The notes under the pieces are model-generated. The model worked only from the letters and a program-made list of their open reading frames with translations. It was not told the origin of the DNA and did not search any database. Below, piece by piece: positions 35,400 through 44,883 of a stretch of 51,339 nucleotides of DNA. Each line of letters begins with the position of its first letter. Positions within the stretch are counted from its first letter, which is position 1. The translations under genes and the position numbers were made by a program. The DNA is from Bdellovibrionales bacterium GWB1_55_8 (lineage in GTDB: Bacteria > Bdellovibrionota > UBA1018): NCBI GenBank assembly GCA_001769835.1, contig MEPR01000021.1:70541-121879 (forward strand). Direction: 5' to 3'.

Positions 35400-36992
35400 T
35401 CAACGGCGAATGGATCTGGACAGACGTTTCAATTCAGCCCTGAGCTCTTCAATATCCCTCGCCTGCTGCTCAAGCCGCCGAGCCTGATCTTCGTTCGATG
35501 CTTTCAGCTTCTCGATCTCGGAATTCTGATACTTCACGGCTTCAACAACCGGGGCTATCAGGTTTCCGTACTGAACGGACTTGATGCCTGTTCTGGGATC
35601 CGTCTTCACCAACTCAGGGAAAACTCTTTCCACATCCTGAGCGATGAAGCCCACGTCAGCCACATCGCTCCTGATCCACCTGAAGGAGACCCCTTGCAGC
35701 TCAAGAATCTTCCGTAACGCCTCGATACCGCCCAGTCCTTCGATCTCCGTCTTCAACCGTCGATCTGAATTGTAGAGGAATGAACCGGCAGTGATCGAAT
35801 AACTGGTGATGCTGATATTACCAGCCAGAGAGGCCGTCGTGCCGTTCCAGGAAAACGGGCTCGCACCCGTGGGACCGGTTGCTCCGGCAGGACCCGTTGG
35901 ACCCGTTGCGCCCACCGCTCCATTCGAACCAGCGGGGCCAGCCGGGCCCACGTCGCCTGTTGGACCAGCAACGCCTGGCAAGCCTGTGGGGCCGGTCGGA
36001 CCTTGAATCCCCTGAGCGCCGGTTGCACCAGCAGGACCCGTTGGACCTGTTGCGCCCACCGCTCCGTTGGAACCAGCGGGGCCAGCAGGACCCGTAGGAC
36101 CTACATCACCTGCGGGGCCTTGAATCCCCTGAGCGCCGGTCGCACCAGCAGGACCCGTAGGACCCGTTGCGCCCACCGCTCCGTTGGAACCAGCGGGGCC
36201 AGCCGGGCCCACGTCGCCTGTTGGACCAGCAACGCCTGGCAAGCCAGTGGGACCCGTCGGACCTTGAATCCCTTGAGCGCCGGTCGCGCCCGCAGGGCCC
36301 GTTGGACCCGTTGCGCCTGGGATACCCTGCGGACCGGTAGGTCCAGGTGTACCCGCAGTGCCGTCGGTCCAGGAGAATGTTACGCCATCAGCCGTATAGA
36401 GGAATTTTCCTGCAGCAGCCCCAGCGACACTGGATGCATTGTTGATCTGAAGAAACTCTTCCGGCCCGATTCCTTGCAGAGTGTCGGCTACCTGCGACTG
36501 TGGGATTGCGCTGATTGCCTGGTCAGGTGAAAGCGTCGTCGGAATTCCCGTCGATTGAGGAGTCACCGTGACTCGAAGTTTTCTGGAATCGCCCGTCGAA
36601 GGACTATACCCGCTGGGACAGTTGATCGGGGAAACCGGCACAATTCCGCGATTCGCAAATACCTGGGACATGCTCAGACCCGGATCGAAAGTGGTACGCT
36701 TCGAACTCCCGATAGCAGATCCCACCTGAACCGCAAACACGCCCATACTGCGGGTAACATCGATACTGGCCTGGTGCTCTTCGTACAACACGCAGGTACC
36801 ACTTGGATCCAGAATGGCCAAAGTCAGATCGAGTACTTCGGCCAAAGGGGCCGTTCCGCTCGCGTTAAAAAACCTGCCTTGATAGGTGAATGTTTGTGGA
36901 GTGCCGTTCGCGGCGAAGGCAGAGATTGATGCCAATAGAGCAGCGCCTGACAAACTCTTCTTCGTCAATCGTTTAGAAATTATGGAGATCAT
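35400..36992 (-). CDS. Collagen-like surface protein with S74 chaperone domain
   Basis: A 530-residue secreted fibre protein. The signal peptide is within [20 protein letters not shown]. An N-terminal globular domain (about 32-210; [26 protein letters not shown]) is shared with the second collagen-like gene. The Gly-X-Y region (about 214-376) has some 54 triplets, mainly GPT, GPA and GAT. The C-terminal peptidase-S74 intramolecular chaperone starts at [15 protein letters not shown] (about 409), with the Ser-Asp pair where such domains self-cleave. It ends in a coiled coil (490-530). S74 domains fold trimeric fibres, which fits a collagen triple helix. GAAAGG nine bases before this ATG decides the start. 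It is the first gene of the glycan-enzyme run. Confidence 0.93.
   Translation of the reverse strand: MISIISKRLTKKSLSGAALLASISAFAANGTPQTFTYQGRFFNASGTAPLAEVLDLTLAILDPSGTCVLYEEHQASIDVTRSMGVFAVQVGSAIGSSKRTTFDPGLSMSQVFANRGIVPVSPINCPSGYSPSTGDSRKLRVTVTPQSTGIPTTLSPDQAISAIPQSQVADTLQGIGPEEFLQINNASSVAGAAAGKFLYTADGVTFSWTDGTAGTPGPTGPQGIPGATGPTGPAGATGAQGIQGPTGPTGLPGVAGPTGDVGPAGPAGSNGAVGATGPTGPAGATGAQGIQGPAGDVGPTGPAGPAGSNGAVGATGPTGPAGATGAQGIQGPTGPTGLPGVAGPTGDVGPAGPAGSNGAVGATGPTGPAGATGPTGASPFSWNGTTASLAGNISITSYSITAGSFLYNSDRRLKTEIEGLGGIEALRKILELQGVSFRWIRSDVADVGFIAQDVERVFPELVKTDPRTGIKSVQYGNLIAPVVEAVKYQNSEIEKLKASNEDQARRLEQQARDIEELRAELKRLSRSIRR
35865..36353 (-). repeat. Collagen-like Gly-X-Y repeat tract with internal duplication
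   Basis: About 54 Gly-X-Y triplets without interruption. A 48-residue block starting [20 protein letters not shown] and ending AGSNGAV occurs twice, identical in protein, with starts 261 bases apart. A shortened third copy lies between them. This is tandem duplication within the gene. The tract is rich in Thr at the Y position and lacks Lys. Confidence 0.9.
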
Positions 36993-37047
36993 CGTAAACA
37001 ACCTTTCGGCAAACGTGCAACCAAGCTCAATCCACAGGGACGATCTC

Positions 37048-37076
37048 ATTATCTGATCATTTTCATCAAATATCAA
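37048..37076 (-). promoter_or_regulatory. Promoter of the first collagen-like gene
   Basis: TTGATA, a 17-base spacer and GATAAT (5/6 and 5/6). It would give a 5' leader of about 50 bases. Boxes and most of the spacer are repeated in front of the second collagen-like gene. Confidence 0.7.
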
Positions 37077-37216
37077 TTTTTATTGAAGCTCTTTCGATTT
37101 GGCTAAGTAACTGATTTTAAATATTTATTTTATACCAATGTCGGCTTCTCATTTGAAATAAACAAAACTGCTCACAATGTTAAGACTCAGTCTAAGTTCA
37201 ACGAGCAGGCTCCTTT

Positions 37217-37246
37217 AGGACAAAAAGCGAGCGCGTGATGTACACT
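37217..37246 (+). promoter_or_regulatory. Candidate promoter of the membrane PilZ gene
   Basis: AGGACA, an 18-base spacer and TACACT end 7 bases before the ATG, again suggesting a leaderless transcript. Box matches are moderate (4/6 each). A short palindrome, AGACTCAGTCT, lies upstream at 37183-37193. Confidence 0.35.
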
Positions 37247-37253
37247 CTTCCAC

Positions 37254-38090
37254 ATGAGAAGACGACCCTGGCCCATAGTCATTCTGGCGTTCATCCATAT
37301 ACTAGGTCCCATCGGGAACTTGATTCTCAGCGCGCATGTCCAGGAAATGAGTTTGGCCCAGTATTTTTTCGCTTTGATAAGGACATCCAGCACATGGGGC
37401 CTCATTGATTTCTTTGCTTTGCTTCCGATGGCGGGCGTCGCGATTTATTTGTGCAAGAAATGGAGTTACCCCATTTTCCTGCTTGTGGCCGGACTTACGA
37501 TTTACTCCAACTTCAACACCTGGTCTCAAGCGCCCGATCGATTCCCCGCATGGGGTCTTGCGCTCACACTTTTCCTGGATGCGGTTTTCGTGGGGTATTT
37601 CCTCATTCCAGCAGTACGAACCGTTTACATGGACCCTCGCATTCGCTGGTGGGAATCAAAGCCCCGTTATCTGGTCAATGCTCCGGGGTCAGTCAAGGAT
37701 GCTGACGGCGAAAAGAACGGAACTGTCGCAGACTTATCTGAAGGCGGGATATTCTTCGCTGCGGAAGAAACCATTTCGCCGCAAGAACCGGTTACAGTGC
37801 GCTTTAAAAGCGGAGACCGTGAGATCGAGGTGCGCGGCACCGTAGTTTATCACCGTAAAAACTCCGGAGCGGCGCACGGCGGCTACGGAGTCCAGTTCCT
37901 CCACACCCGCGAAACAGCCTGTGCCGTTCGAAAAATGGTCAGAAATCTGCGCCGTTCAGGGATGGAAGCCAGAGGTACCTCCGACTGGAGAGAAGACCTC
38001 ACCACCTGGTTTGTCACCCTCGCGAAGACCGGTAAAGGCCTTGTCCCCACCCCCCAGGGACAAAGGGCAGCCACAAACAACAATTCTTAA
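37254..38090 (+). CDS. Membrane protein with C-terminal PilZ domain
   Basis: A 278-residue protein with four hydrophobic segments in the first ~125 residues (PIVILAFIHILGPIGNLIL, GLIDFFALLPMAGVAIYL, YPIFLLVAGLTIY, GLALTLFLDAVFVGYFLIPA). The cytosolic PilZ domain (about 136-235) has the DLSEGG form of the DxSxxG motif at 160-165, an Arg-containing lead (SKPRYLV) and YGVQFLH. c-di-GMP binding is plausible but the Arg motif is not canonical. It could tune surface-structure production at the membrane. No Shine-Dalgarno site before the ATG. Divergent from the collagen-like gene. Confidence 0.9.
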   Translation: MRRRPWPIVILAFIHILGPIGNLILSAHVQEMSLAQYFFALIRTSSTWGLIDFFALLPMAGVAIYLCKKWSYPIFLLVAGLTIYSNFNTWSQAPDRFPAWGLALTLFLDAVFVGYFLIPAVRTVYMDPRIRWWESKPRYLVNAPGSVKDADGEKNGTVADLSEGGIFFAAEETISPQEPVTVRFKSGDREIEVRGTVVYHRKNSGAAHGGYGVQFLHTRETACAVRKMVRNLRRSGMEARGTSDWREDLTTWFVTLAKTGKGLVPTPQGQRAATNNNS

Positions 38091-38131
38091 AGCAGTTCCA
38101 GCTACTTACCGACAAGTTAATGATAGCATCC

Positions 38132-38153
38132 CTCGACTACAAAAATAGTCGAG
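38132..38153. promoter_or_regulatory. Perfect palindrome over the giant-gene promoter
   Basis: CTCGACTA-N6-TAGTCGAG is an exact eight-base inverted repeat. It covers the place where a -35 box would lie relative to the TATACT element that follows, so it looks like an operator. Without a U-tract it is not a standard terminator for the PilZ gene. Confidence 0.5.
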
Positions 38154-38158
38154 TGTAA

Positions 38159-38167
38159 TGGTATACT
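38159..38167 (+). promoter_or_regulatory. Extended -10 element of the giant lipoprotein gene
   Basis: TGGTATACT is an extended -10 (TGn followed by a 5/6 hexamer). It would give a leader of about 30 bases ending in a GAAGGA ribosome site. No good -35 is seen; the palindrome occupies that position. Confidence 0.5.
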
Positions 38168-38204
38168 TTTATGAGGTCTACCAGATGCCCGAAGGACGTT
38201 GCGG

Positions 38205-41200
38205 ATGGCTTTAAAACTGGTCAGCAAAAAACGGCTTAGCCGTTTGAGAAAACTCGCGGGGCTTATTGCCCTGGGAGTCGGTGCGCTCACCGGTTGCGCA
38301 CCCGCGGGGGATCCCTCATCCGTCAACACGGGCCCGCCGAGCGGGCTGCAATACTCATCTAACCCCGCACGATATCCTTACGGGGTCGAAATCACCCCAA
38401 ACCTGCTGTTCGCCCAAGGCTCTAAACTTCAGTCCGCAACGATCAACACCGCACTTCCTGAAGGCCTCGAATTTGATCCGATGACAGGAACGATTTCCGG
38501 CACGCCTGAATCAATCACCCCCGCGCAGGAGTTCGTCATCACGGCGCGAAATCCGCATGGCGCCAACTTCATGCGCTTGCTGCTTGAAATCACTGATCTG
38601 CCGCCAGTCATGACCTATGGCGGGGATACCGTACTTGATCTTGACGTAAACGTCGCGGCAGCCGCGATCACGCCTGATCTTGCCGGCGGCGCGGCCACAA
38701 GTTGCGAATCAGTTCCGCCCTTGCCAGCAGGCATGACCCTCTCGGACCAATGCGAAATTTCCGGGACCCCGCTTGTTGCTCAGGCAGCGACCGTTCACCT
38801 CGTCTCGGCCGTCAACTCAGGAGGAAGCTCCACCATCGCCTTTACAATCACCGTGAACGACCTGCTTCCGGTGATCAGCTACGCCGACAGTCCTTACACG
38901 TTCCATCTGGGAGTGGAGATTACCGATGTCGCCGTCGTCAGCACGGGCGGAGTGATCGCGTCCTGCACGATTGCCCCGGCATTGCCAGCCGGGCTCACAC
39001 TCAGTTCTGCATGTGGAATATCCGGCACCCCGGAAGCTCTGGCCGCAGCCACTGATTATGTGATCACCGCAATCAACGTAAACGGTGCGAACGGCACTGC
39101 AACAATCAACATTCTCGTGAACAACATTGCGCCAGCCATCAGCTTCAGCGGCAGCCCTTTCACATTCACGAAAGAAACCGCGATCGCTGCTGCAACCCCG
39201 CAAAACACAGGGAGCCCCATAACCTCATGCGCGATGGCTCCTGCCGTGCCAGCAGGGCTTTCACTATCTGACACCTGTGTTCTCAGCGGAACACCCACTG
39301 AAGCTTCCACGGCAACCGATTACACCGTCACAGCCACAAACCCGGGCGGTTCTGGCAACGCGACCATCAACATCACGATTACCGATATACCTCCGAAGCT
39401 CGTCTATTTCGGAACGTCATTCACGTTTGTTGCCGGGCAGAATGTGGAGATTGAGAGAATTCCAGCTGGAGGAGGAACCCCCGCCACCTGCGTCGCGGTC
39501 CCCGCCCTTCCCGCAGGACTTTCCATAGAAAACGCCACCTGCAAAATCAGCGGAACTCCCGCTTCAGGCGCCGCTCAGAAGAATTATTTGATTACCGCGA
39601 CCAACAGCGGTGGATCAGCACAGAAGACGTTGTCGATCACCGTTCAGGAAATACCGCCTGCGATTTCGTATGCAGGCAGCCCCTTCACCTTCCAGAACAA
39701 TATCTCACTGCCTCCGATCCCCGCCGCAAACACCGGAGGCGTGATCACGAACTGCTCAGCAGAACCGGGACTTCCCACTGGGCTCTCGCTTTCCACCTCC
39801 TGCTCGATTTCCGGGACCCCGACTGGCGTGCTGCCGGCGGCGGACTACACTATCACCGCATCGAACACTGCCGGGTCATCAACCGCAACGATCAACATCG
39901 CTGTAACCGAACAGGCACCATCAATCTCCTATGCGGGCAGTCCCTTCGTGTACGCGAAAGCTTCCGCGATAGCCACTGTGATGGCCGCCAATAGCGGGGG
40001 ACCCATCACCTCCTGCACAGCAGCGCCCGCACTTCCCGCCGGACTCTCAGTTTCGAATGCAACTTGTGCGATCTCCGGCACTCCGAGCGCAATCACCGCG
40101 GCCGCCGATTACACAATCACTGCGAACAATTCGATCGGCAGCAGCAACGCCGTAATCAATATCACGGTGAACGACTTGCCCCCTGCGATTTCCTATCCGA
40201 CAAGTCCGTTCAGTTTCACCAAAGATACAGGCATTGCTTCAACATCAGCCGTGAACACGGGCGGGGCGATCACATCCTGCAACGTGAACCCAGCCCTTCC
40301 TTCGGGCCTGTCAATTGCGGCGGACTGCACGCTCTCCGGAACTCCGAACGCACTATCCTCGGCGGCGCCCTATACGATCACAGCGAACAATACCGGAGGC
40401 AGCTCCAACGCGATCATCTCTATCAGCGTGACGGATATCCCTCCCGTAATCAGTTTCAGTCCGACGGTATTCGTTTTCACGAAAGATGACGCTATTCCCG
40501 CGATCACCGGGACCTCAACAGGAGGAGCCATCACAAGCTGCTCTTCCTCTCCCACGTTGCCTGCGGGTCTGGGTATCAATGCCACCACGTGTGAAATCAC
40601 CGGAACACCCACGTCTGTTTCAGCAGCTGCCAACTTCGTGATCACAGCCACCAACTCGGGCGGGTCGTCCGCAGTCACATTGAACATCGCCGTAAATGAT
40701 GACATGCCAGCGTTCTCTTACGCAGGCGGTCCGTTTGTCGAAAGCAAGGGAACACCGATCGATCCGCTAGTTCCCACCAGCACTGGCGGCACGATCGTCA
40801 GCTGCTCAGCCTCCCCTTCGCTTCCCGGCGGACTCAGTCTTTCCAATGGCTGTGTCATTTCCGGAACCCCCGGGGTCATCAGCGCTCCCACGGTATTCAC
40901 GATAACGGCCACCAATTCCGCAGGGACCGCTTCGGCGGCCATCGATCTGCAAGTGAACGATGTGCCTCCGGTGATTTCTTTCGCAGGCTCACCCTTCACT
41001 CACGCCGTTGGAACCCCCATTGCTCCGCTTTCACCTTCGAATACCGGAGGGGCGATTACTGGATGCAGCTCAAATCCGTTGTTGCCGGCAGGACTCAGCC
41101 TTTCGGCGGGCTGCGCATTGAGCGGAACACCGAGCGCACCCGCGCCGCAGACGGATTACGTGATCACCGCCACCAATACCGGCGGAAATTCAGATTTCAC

Positions 41201-44200
41201 GCTCAGAATAACGGTAAACGATATCGCCCCAGACATCAGCTTCGCAGGCGGGCCCTACAGTTATCCGAAAACATTGGCGATGACTCCTCTGAGCCCGGGG
41301 AACACCGGAGGAGCAGTCGTTTCGTGTGACGTCGTTCCGGCACTACCCTCCGGACTGACACTTGCCGCGAACTGTACGATCAGTGGCACCCCGACCCTCA
41401 TCACGGCTGCCACAGACTACACCGTAACGGCAACCAACACCGGCGGCTCTTCCATCAAGCTGATCAATATTACTATCAGCGATGCACCTCCCGTACTTTC
41501 GTATGTCGGAGGACCATTCACTTATACGAAGGACGCGTTGATTACCCCTCTTTCAGCCGCAAACGCGGGCGGTGTCGTAACATCCTGCATCTCCGCACCA
41601 GCCCTGCCCACAGGACTGTCATTGTCCAGCACCTGTGAAATTACCGGGACTCCTACCTCAATTACAGCCGCGAACGTTTACACAATCAGCGGCACGAACC
41701 TGGGCGGGACATCCAGCACACCTGTCACGATCACCATTGCCGACATCGCTCCGGCGATTGACTACATCCCGACATCGTATAATTTCAATTACACGAGCAA
41801 CGTCGCGATTGACCCACTTACCCCGAACAGTACCGCTGGCCCAATTGCCTCCTGCACAGTGTCGCCAGCGCTTCCTGCGGGACTGAGCATCAACTCAGGC
41901 GACTGCACCATTAGCGGCACCCCGGTCGTGGCTCGCGCGGCGACCGATTACACCGTTACCGCCACAAACTCAGGCGGGTCATCAGCCGTGATCATCACGA
42001 TCACGGTCCTTGATCAAGCTCCCGCGATTGCTTACACCGCGAATCCGTATACCTTATACCGAACGGTCGCGACCGCTCCGATCACGCCAACGAATACCGG
42101 AGGAGCCAGTAGCTCTTGCTCCTCGAGCCCGGTTTTGCCGGCGGGCCTGAGTCTCTCAGCAGCCTGCGTGGTGTCCGGCACACCAACGGTTCTCAGCGGC
42201 GCCACAAGCTACACCATCACAGCGGGAAATCCGGTAGGCAACTCAACGGCAACCATCTGGATCAGCGTCCTGGAACCCGCACCTTCAATCACCTACTCAG
42301 GAAGTCCGTTCTCATTCCAAAGAACAGTCGCGATCACTCCGCTTACGCCCATCAATATTGGCGGAACACCCGCTACCTGCACCTCTGCTCCGGTTCTGCC
42401 GGCAGGCCTGAGCATTTCGGCACTATGCGAAATCAGCGGAACACCGACGAACATTACGCCAGCCGCGGATTACACAATCACGGCAACCAACACCACGGGA
42501 TCCTCGTCTCAGACGATCAACATCGCGACGCCCGACACACCGCCTTCGATCAGCTACGCAGGCGGTCCTTATAGCTACCTGAACGGAGTAGCAATTGCCC
42601 CGCTCACCGCGGCAAATACTGGCGGGGCGACCACAGGATGCAGCTCTGCACCGGCGCTCCCTGCAGGACTCAGCTTATCGTCCACATGTGAGATTACGGG
42701 GACTCCGCCCGCTCCGGTAGCCAGCACCGATTACACGATCACCGCGACCAACTCCGGGGGATCAAGCGACGCCATCATCAACATTACAGTAGTGGACTCG
42801 CCTCCAGACCTGAACTACGCCCCTGCAAATTTCGTTTACAAGATTCGCGAGACCATCTCAAATGTGAATCCCATCAATCTCGGAGGCGCGATCACAGGAT
42901 GCAGCTCCGCGCCTGCGCTTCCTGCAGGGCTGAGCCTCTCGTCCGGCTGCGTGATTTCCGCAGCGGCAACGGTGAAGGCTGCGGCCGCTGATTACACAAT
43001 CACCGCCAGTAATTCAGGTGGTAATTCCTCGTTCGTCATAAACATCGAAGTGACGGACCTGCCGCAGATCCTGTTCTATGGATATACGGCCCTGAGCGGC
43101 GCGTTTAATGGCACGGCACCGCTGTCTCAGAATATCTGGAAAGCGGCTTCCGATGGTCAGGGCCGTGTAGCCCTCACGCAAAATTCAAACGCTTCGCTCA
43201 ACTCGATTTATCCGACATTTTCCGCCGATGGCGCGAGCGTATTGTATTCGTCTCGCCGTGACCTCAATGGGTTCACCAACGGAGCTACCAGTAATTCCTA
43301 CAACATCTGGAAATCAACACCCACCGGCACGGCACCCACAAAGCTAAGCACGAATTCAAACGCCAGCCTGGACAGCGAGCAGCCTGTTTTTTCCCCCGAT
43401 GGAACCAAAATCGCTTTCGTTTCCAAAACAGCTCTGACAGGACTGCCCGATGGCGCAGCGACACTTTCTTACAACCTTTGGGTGATGAATGCTGACGGGA
43501 CCGGAAAAACTCCACTCACTTCGAATTCAAACGCGGGGCTCGATAGCTACAGCCCTGTATTCTCGCCCGACGGTTCGGTCATCTATTTCTATTCGAAAAA
43601 CGACCTCACCAACATTGACAACGGGACTGCCCCGGGCTCATTCAATATCTGGAAAGCCAACACAGACGGCTCCGGCCGGGCCGCCTTGACAAGCGAGGTT
43701 GGCGTCGGCCGGGACTCCATGACTCCCGCGATTTCACCCGATGGCCTGACAGTCACTTACTCTTCGAAATCGCGCGTCGGCGGCATCGCCGCATTATCAT
43801 ATAATATCTGGACTATGACCTCGGCGGGAGTCAGCCGTACCCGACTTACGCCTAACATTGACGCCGGGCTCGACAGCACAGAGCCCCAATTCTCCCCCGA
43901 CGGCACAGAAATTCTGTTTGCGTCGAAGATGGCCGTGAACGCAGCTCCGGCATCGTCTTTCAACATCTGGAAAATGGCTGTCAACGGCACCAGCCAGGTG
44001 GCGCTGACCACCAATAACGACGCCAATCTGGACAGCGAATCACCCAGGTTCTCGACCGACAACCTCAAAATCGTTTTCACATCGAAGATGAATATCGGAG
44101 CTACCCCGGCCCAATCGCGGAATATCTGGATCATGAACTCAGACGGAACCAGCCCGACGCCAATCACGTCGAATACAAATGCGGGCCTCGACAGCTTCCT

Positions 44201-44231
44201 GGCGCCAGGCCGGGTATGGTACGCGGACTAA
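38205..44231 (+). CDS. Giant Ig-repeat plus PD40-propeller surface lipoprotein
   Basis: A 2008-residue lipoprotein; the lipobox ALTGC places the lipid on Cys31. Residues about 43-1621 are 18 tandem Ig-like (putative-Ig, He_PIG type) repeats of about 85-90 residues. Each reads roughly PALPAGLSLSSTCEISGTP, then DYTITATNSGGSS, then INITVTDIPPAISYAGSPF. Repeats 2-18 each carry one Cys pair, C-x15/16-C, flanking the LPAGLSL segment, so an intradomain disulfide is likely. Residues 1622-2008 are seven PD40 blades (FSPDGTKIAF, NIWKMAVNGT) closing a propeller like that of the 27.4-kb lipoprotein. The likely form is a long stalk holding a binding head away from the membrane. GAAGGA eight bases before this ATG decides the start. 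Confidence 0.93.
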   Translation: MALKLVSKKRLSRLRKLAGLIALGVGALTGCAPAGDPSSVNTGPPSGLQYSSNPARYPYGVEITPNLLFAQGSKLQSATINTALPEGLEFDPMTGTISGTPESITPAQEFVITARNPHGANFMRLLLEITDLPPVMTYGGDTVLDLDVNVAAAAITPDLAGGAATSCESVPPLPAGMTLSDQCEISGTPLVAQAATVHLVSAVNSGGSSTIAFTITVNDLLPVISYADSPYTFHLGVEITDVAVVSTGGVIASCTIAPALPAGLTLSSACGISGTPEALAAATDYVITAINVNGANGTATINILVNNIAPAISFSGSPFTFTKETAIAAATPQNTGSPITSCAMAPAVPAGLSLSDTCVLSGTPTEASTATDYTVTATNPGGSGNATINITITDIPPKLVYFGTSFTFVAGQNVEIERIPAGGGTPATCVAVPALPAGLSIENATCKISGTPASGAAQKNYLITATNSGGSAQKTLSITVQEIPPAISYAGSPFTFQNNISLPPIPAANTGGVITNCSAEPGLPTGLSLSTSCSISGTPTGVLPAADYTITASNTAGSSTATINIAVTEQAPSISYAGSPFVYAKASAIATVMAANSGGPITSCTAAPALPAGLSVSNATCAISGTPSAITAAADYTITANNSIGSSNAVINITVNDLPPAISYPTSPFSFTKDTGIASTSAVNTGGAITSCNVNPALPSGLSIAADCTLSGTPNALSSAAPYTITANNTGGSSNAIISISVTDIPPVISFSPTVFVFTKDDAIPAITGTSTGGAITSCSSSPTLPAGLGINATTCEITGTPTSVSAAANFVITATNSGGSSAVTLNIAVNDDMPAFSYAGGPFVESKGTPIDPLVPTSTGGTIVSCSASPSLPGGLSLSNGCVISGTPGVISAPTVFTITATNSAGTASAAIDLQVNDVPPVISFAGSPFTHAVGTPIAPLSPSNTGGAITGCSSNPLLPAGLSLSAGCALSGTPSAPAPQTDYVITATNTGGNSDFTLRITVNDIAPDISFAGGPYSYPKTLAMTPLSPGNTGGAVVSCDVVPALPSGLTLAANCTISGTPTLITAATDYTVTATNTGGSSIKLINITISDAPPVLSYVGGPFTYTKDALITPLSAANAGGVVTSCISAPALPTGLSLSSTCEITGTPTSITAANVYTISGTNLGGTSSTPVTITIADIAPAIDYIPTSYNFNYTSNVAIDPLTPNSTAGPIASCTVSPALPAGLSINSGDCTISGTPVVARAATDYTVTATNSGGSSAVIITITVLDQAPAIAYTANPYTLYRTVATAPITPTNTGGASSSCSSSPVLPAGLSLSAACVVSGTPTVLSGATSYTITAGNPVGNSTATIWISVLEPAPSITYSGSPFSFQRTVAITPLTPINIGGTPATCTSAPVLPAGLSISALCEISGTPTNITPAADYTITATNTTGSSSQTINIATPDTPPSISYAGGPYSYLNGVAIAPLTAANTGGATTGCSSAPALPAGLSLSSTCEITGTPPAPVASTDYTITATNSGGSSDAIINITVVDSPPDLNYAPANFVYKIRETISNVNPINLGGAITGCSSAPALPAGLSLSSGCVISAAATVKAAAADYTITASNSGGNSSFVINIEVTDLPQILFYGYTALSGAFNGTAPLSQNIWKAASDGQGRVALTQNSNASLNSIYPTFSADGASVLYSSRRDLNGFTNGATSNSYNIWKSTPTGTAPTKLSTNSNASLDSEQPVFSPDGTKIAFVSKTALTGLPDGAATLSYNLWVMNADGTGKTPLTSNSNAGLDSYSPVFSPDGSVIYFYSKNDLTNIDNGTAPGSFNIWKANTDGSGRAALTSEVGVGRDSMTPAISPDGLTVTYSSKSRVGGIAALSYNIWTMTSAGVSRTRLTPNIDAGLDSTEPQFSPDGTEILFASKMAVNAAPASSFNIWKMAVNGTSQVALTTNNDANLDSESPRFSTDNLKIVFTSKMNIGATPAQSRNIWIMNSDGTSPTPITSNTNAGLDSFLAPGRVWYAD
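38460..43067 (+). repeat. Array of 18 Ig-like repeats (about 260 bases each)
   Basis: Degenerate DNA repeats encode the Ig-like domains. The most conserved codons are for the SGTP turn, the LPAGLS motif and the NSGGSS loop. Neighbouring units differ enough to show that the array is old and not freshly amplified. Unit 18 has lost the SGTP turn (SAAAT). Confidence 0.85.
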
Positions 44232-44280
44232 CTCATTCAGGCGGCTTGCCACCTGCGCATGACTTGCATCCTTGTGATTC

Positions 44281-44883
44281 ATGCACGCTGAGACCCGCTG
44301 GCTGGGCTTTGCAACCTGGAATATCCTGCCGCCTCTCGCTTTCTACGCCCTGTTTCAGAGCTACGGAGCGAAGCCGGCCGTAGCTCTGGCCATTGTGCTG
44401 TCCGTGAGTCATGCGGTTTTGCATGGCACGGGAGCAACGCGAAATTCTCCGTTTTTTCTGGTGAGTTCTTTTTTTACAGTCACTTTTGGAACGCTCGATC
44501 TGATTGGCCGAACGCCTCAGTTTTACCGCTTCGAACCCTTCTTTCAGAACATGATTCTTGGGGTGGCGTTTGCCGCCACGGTATTCACGCGAGTCCCGAT
44601 CGCAGCGTGGTTCGCTGAGGGACTTCCCGCCGCATTACGGCCCAATTCGAACGAAATGAACAATGGTTACCTGCGAAAAGTGACCGGCGCCTGGGCCGGT
44701 CACTTTTTTGCCAAGGCAATGGTATTCCTCTATCTCGCCTTCCAGGTCACCCTCGCGGAACTCGTGGTTCTACGCTCCCTTATCGGAGGTTCAAGCCTTT
44801 TAATAATGATCGGAGGAGAGATCCTCATCAGGAAGAGACGCCGGCTGCGAGGGTTTCGTGCCCATCATCAATCAGTAGGTTAA
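44281..44883 (+). CDS. Multi-pass membrane protein, family unknown
   Basis: A 200-residue protein with about five hydrophobic segments (FATWNILPPLAFYALF, PAVALAIVLSVSHAVL, FFLVSSFFTVTFGTLDLI, MILGVAFAATVFTRVPIA, LRSLIGGSSLLIMIGGEILI) and a basic C-terminus. The overall pattern recalls the VC0807/septation-protein-A type of small membrane proteins, but I cannot assign it. The start lacks a clear ribosome site. It follows the giant gene by 49 bases and overlaps the end of the convergent LamG gene by 12 bases. Confidence 0.7.
   Translation: MHAETRWLGFATWNILPPLAFYALFQSYGAKPAVALAIVLSVSHAVLHGTGATRNSPFFLVSSFFTVTFGTLDLIGRTPQFYRFEPFFQNMILGVAFAATVFTRVPIAAWFAEGLPAALRPNSNEMNNGYLRKVTGAWAGHFFAKAMVFLYLAFQVTLAELVVLRSLIGGSSLLIMIGGEILIRKRRRLRGFRAHHQSVG

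Noticed and set aside
35865-36353. Regular repeats that could suggest a CRISPR array
   Set aside because: Repeats are in frame, codon-periodic, without spacers, and translate to Gly-X-Y.
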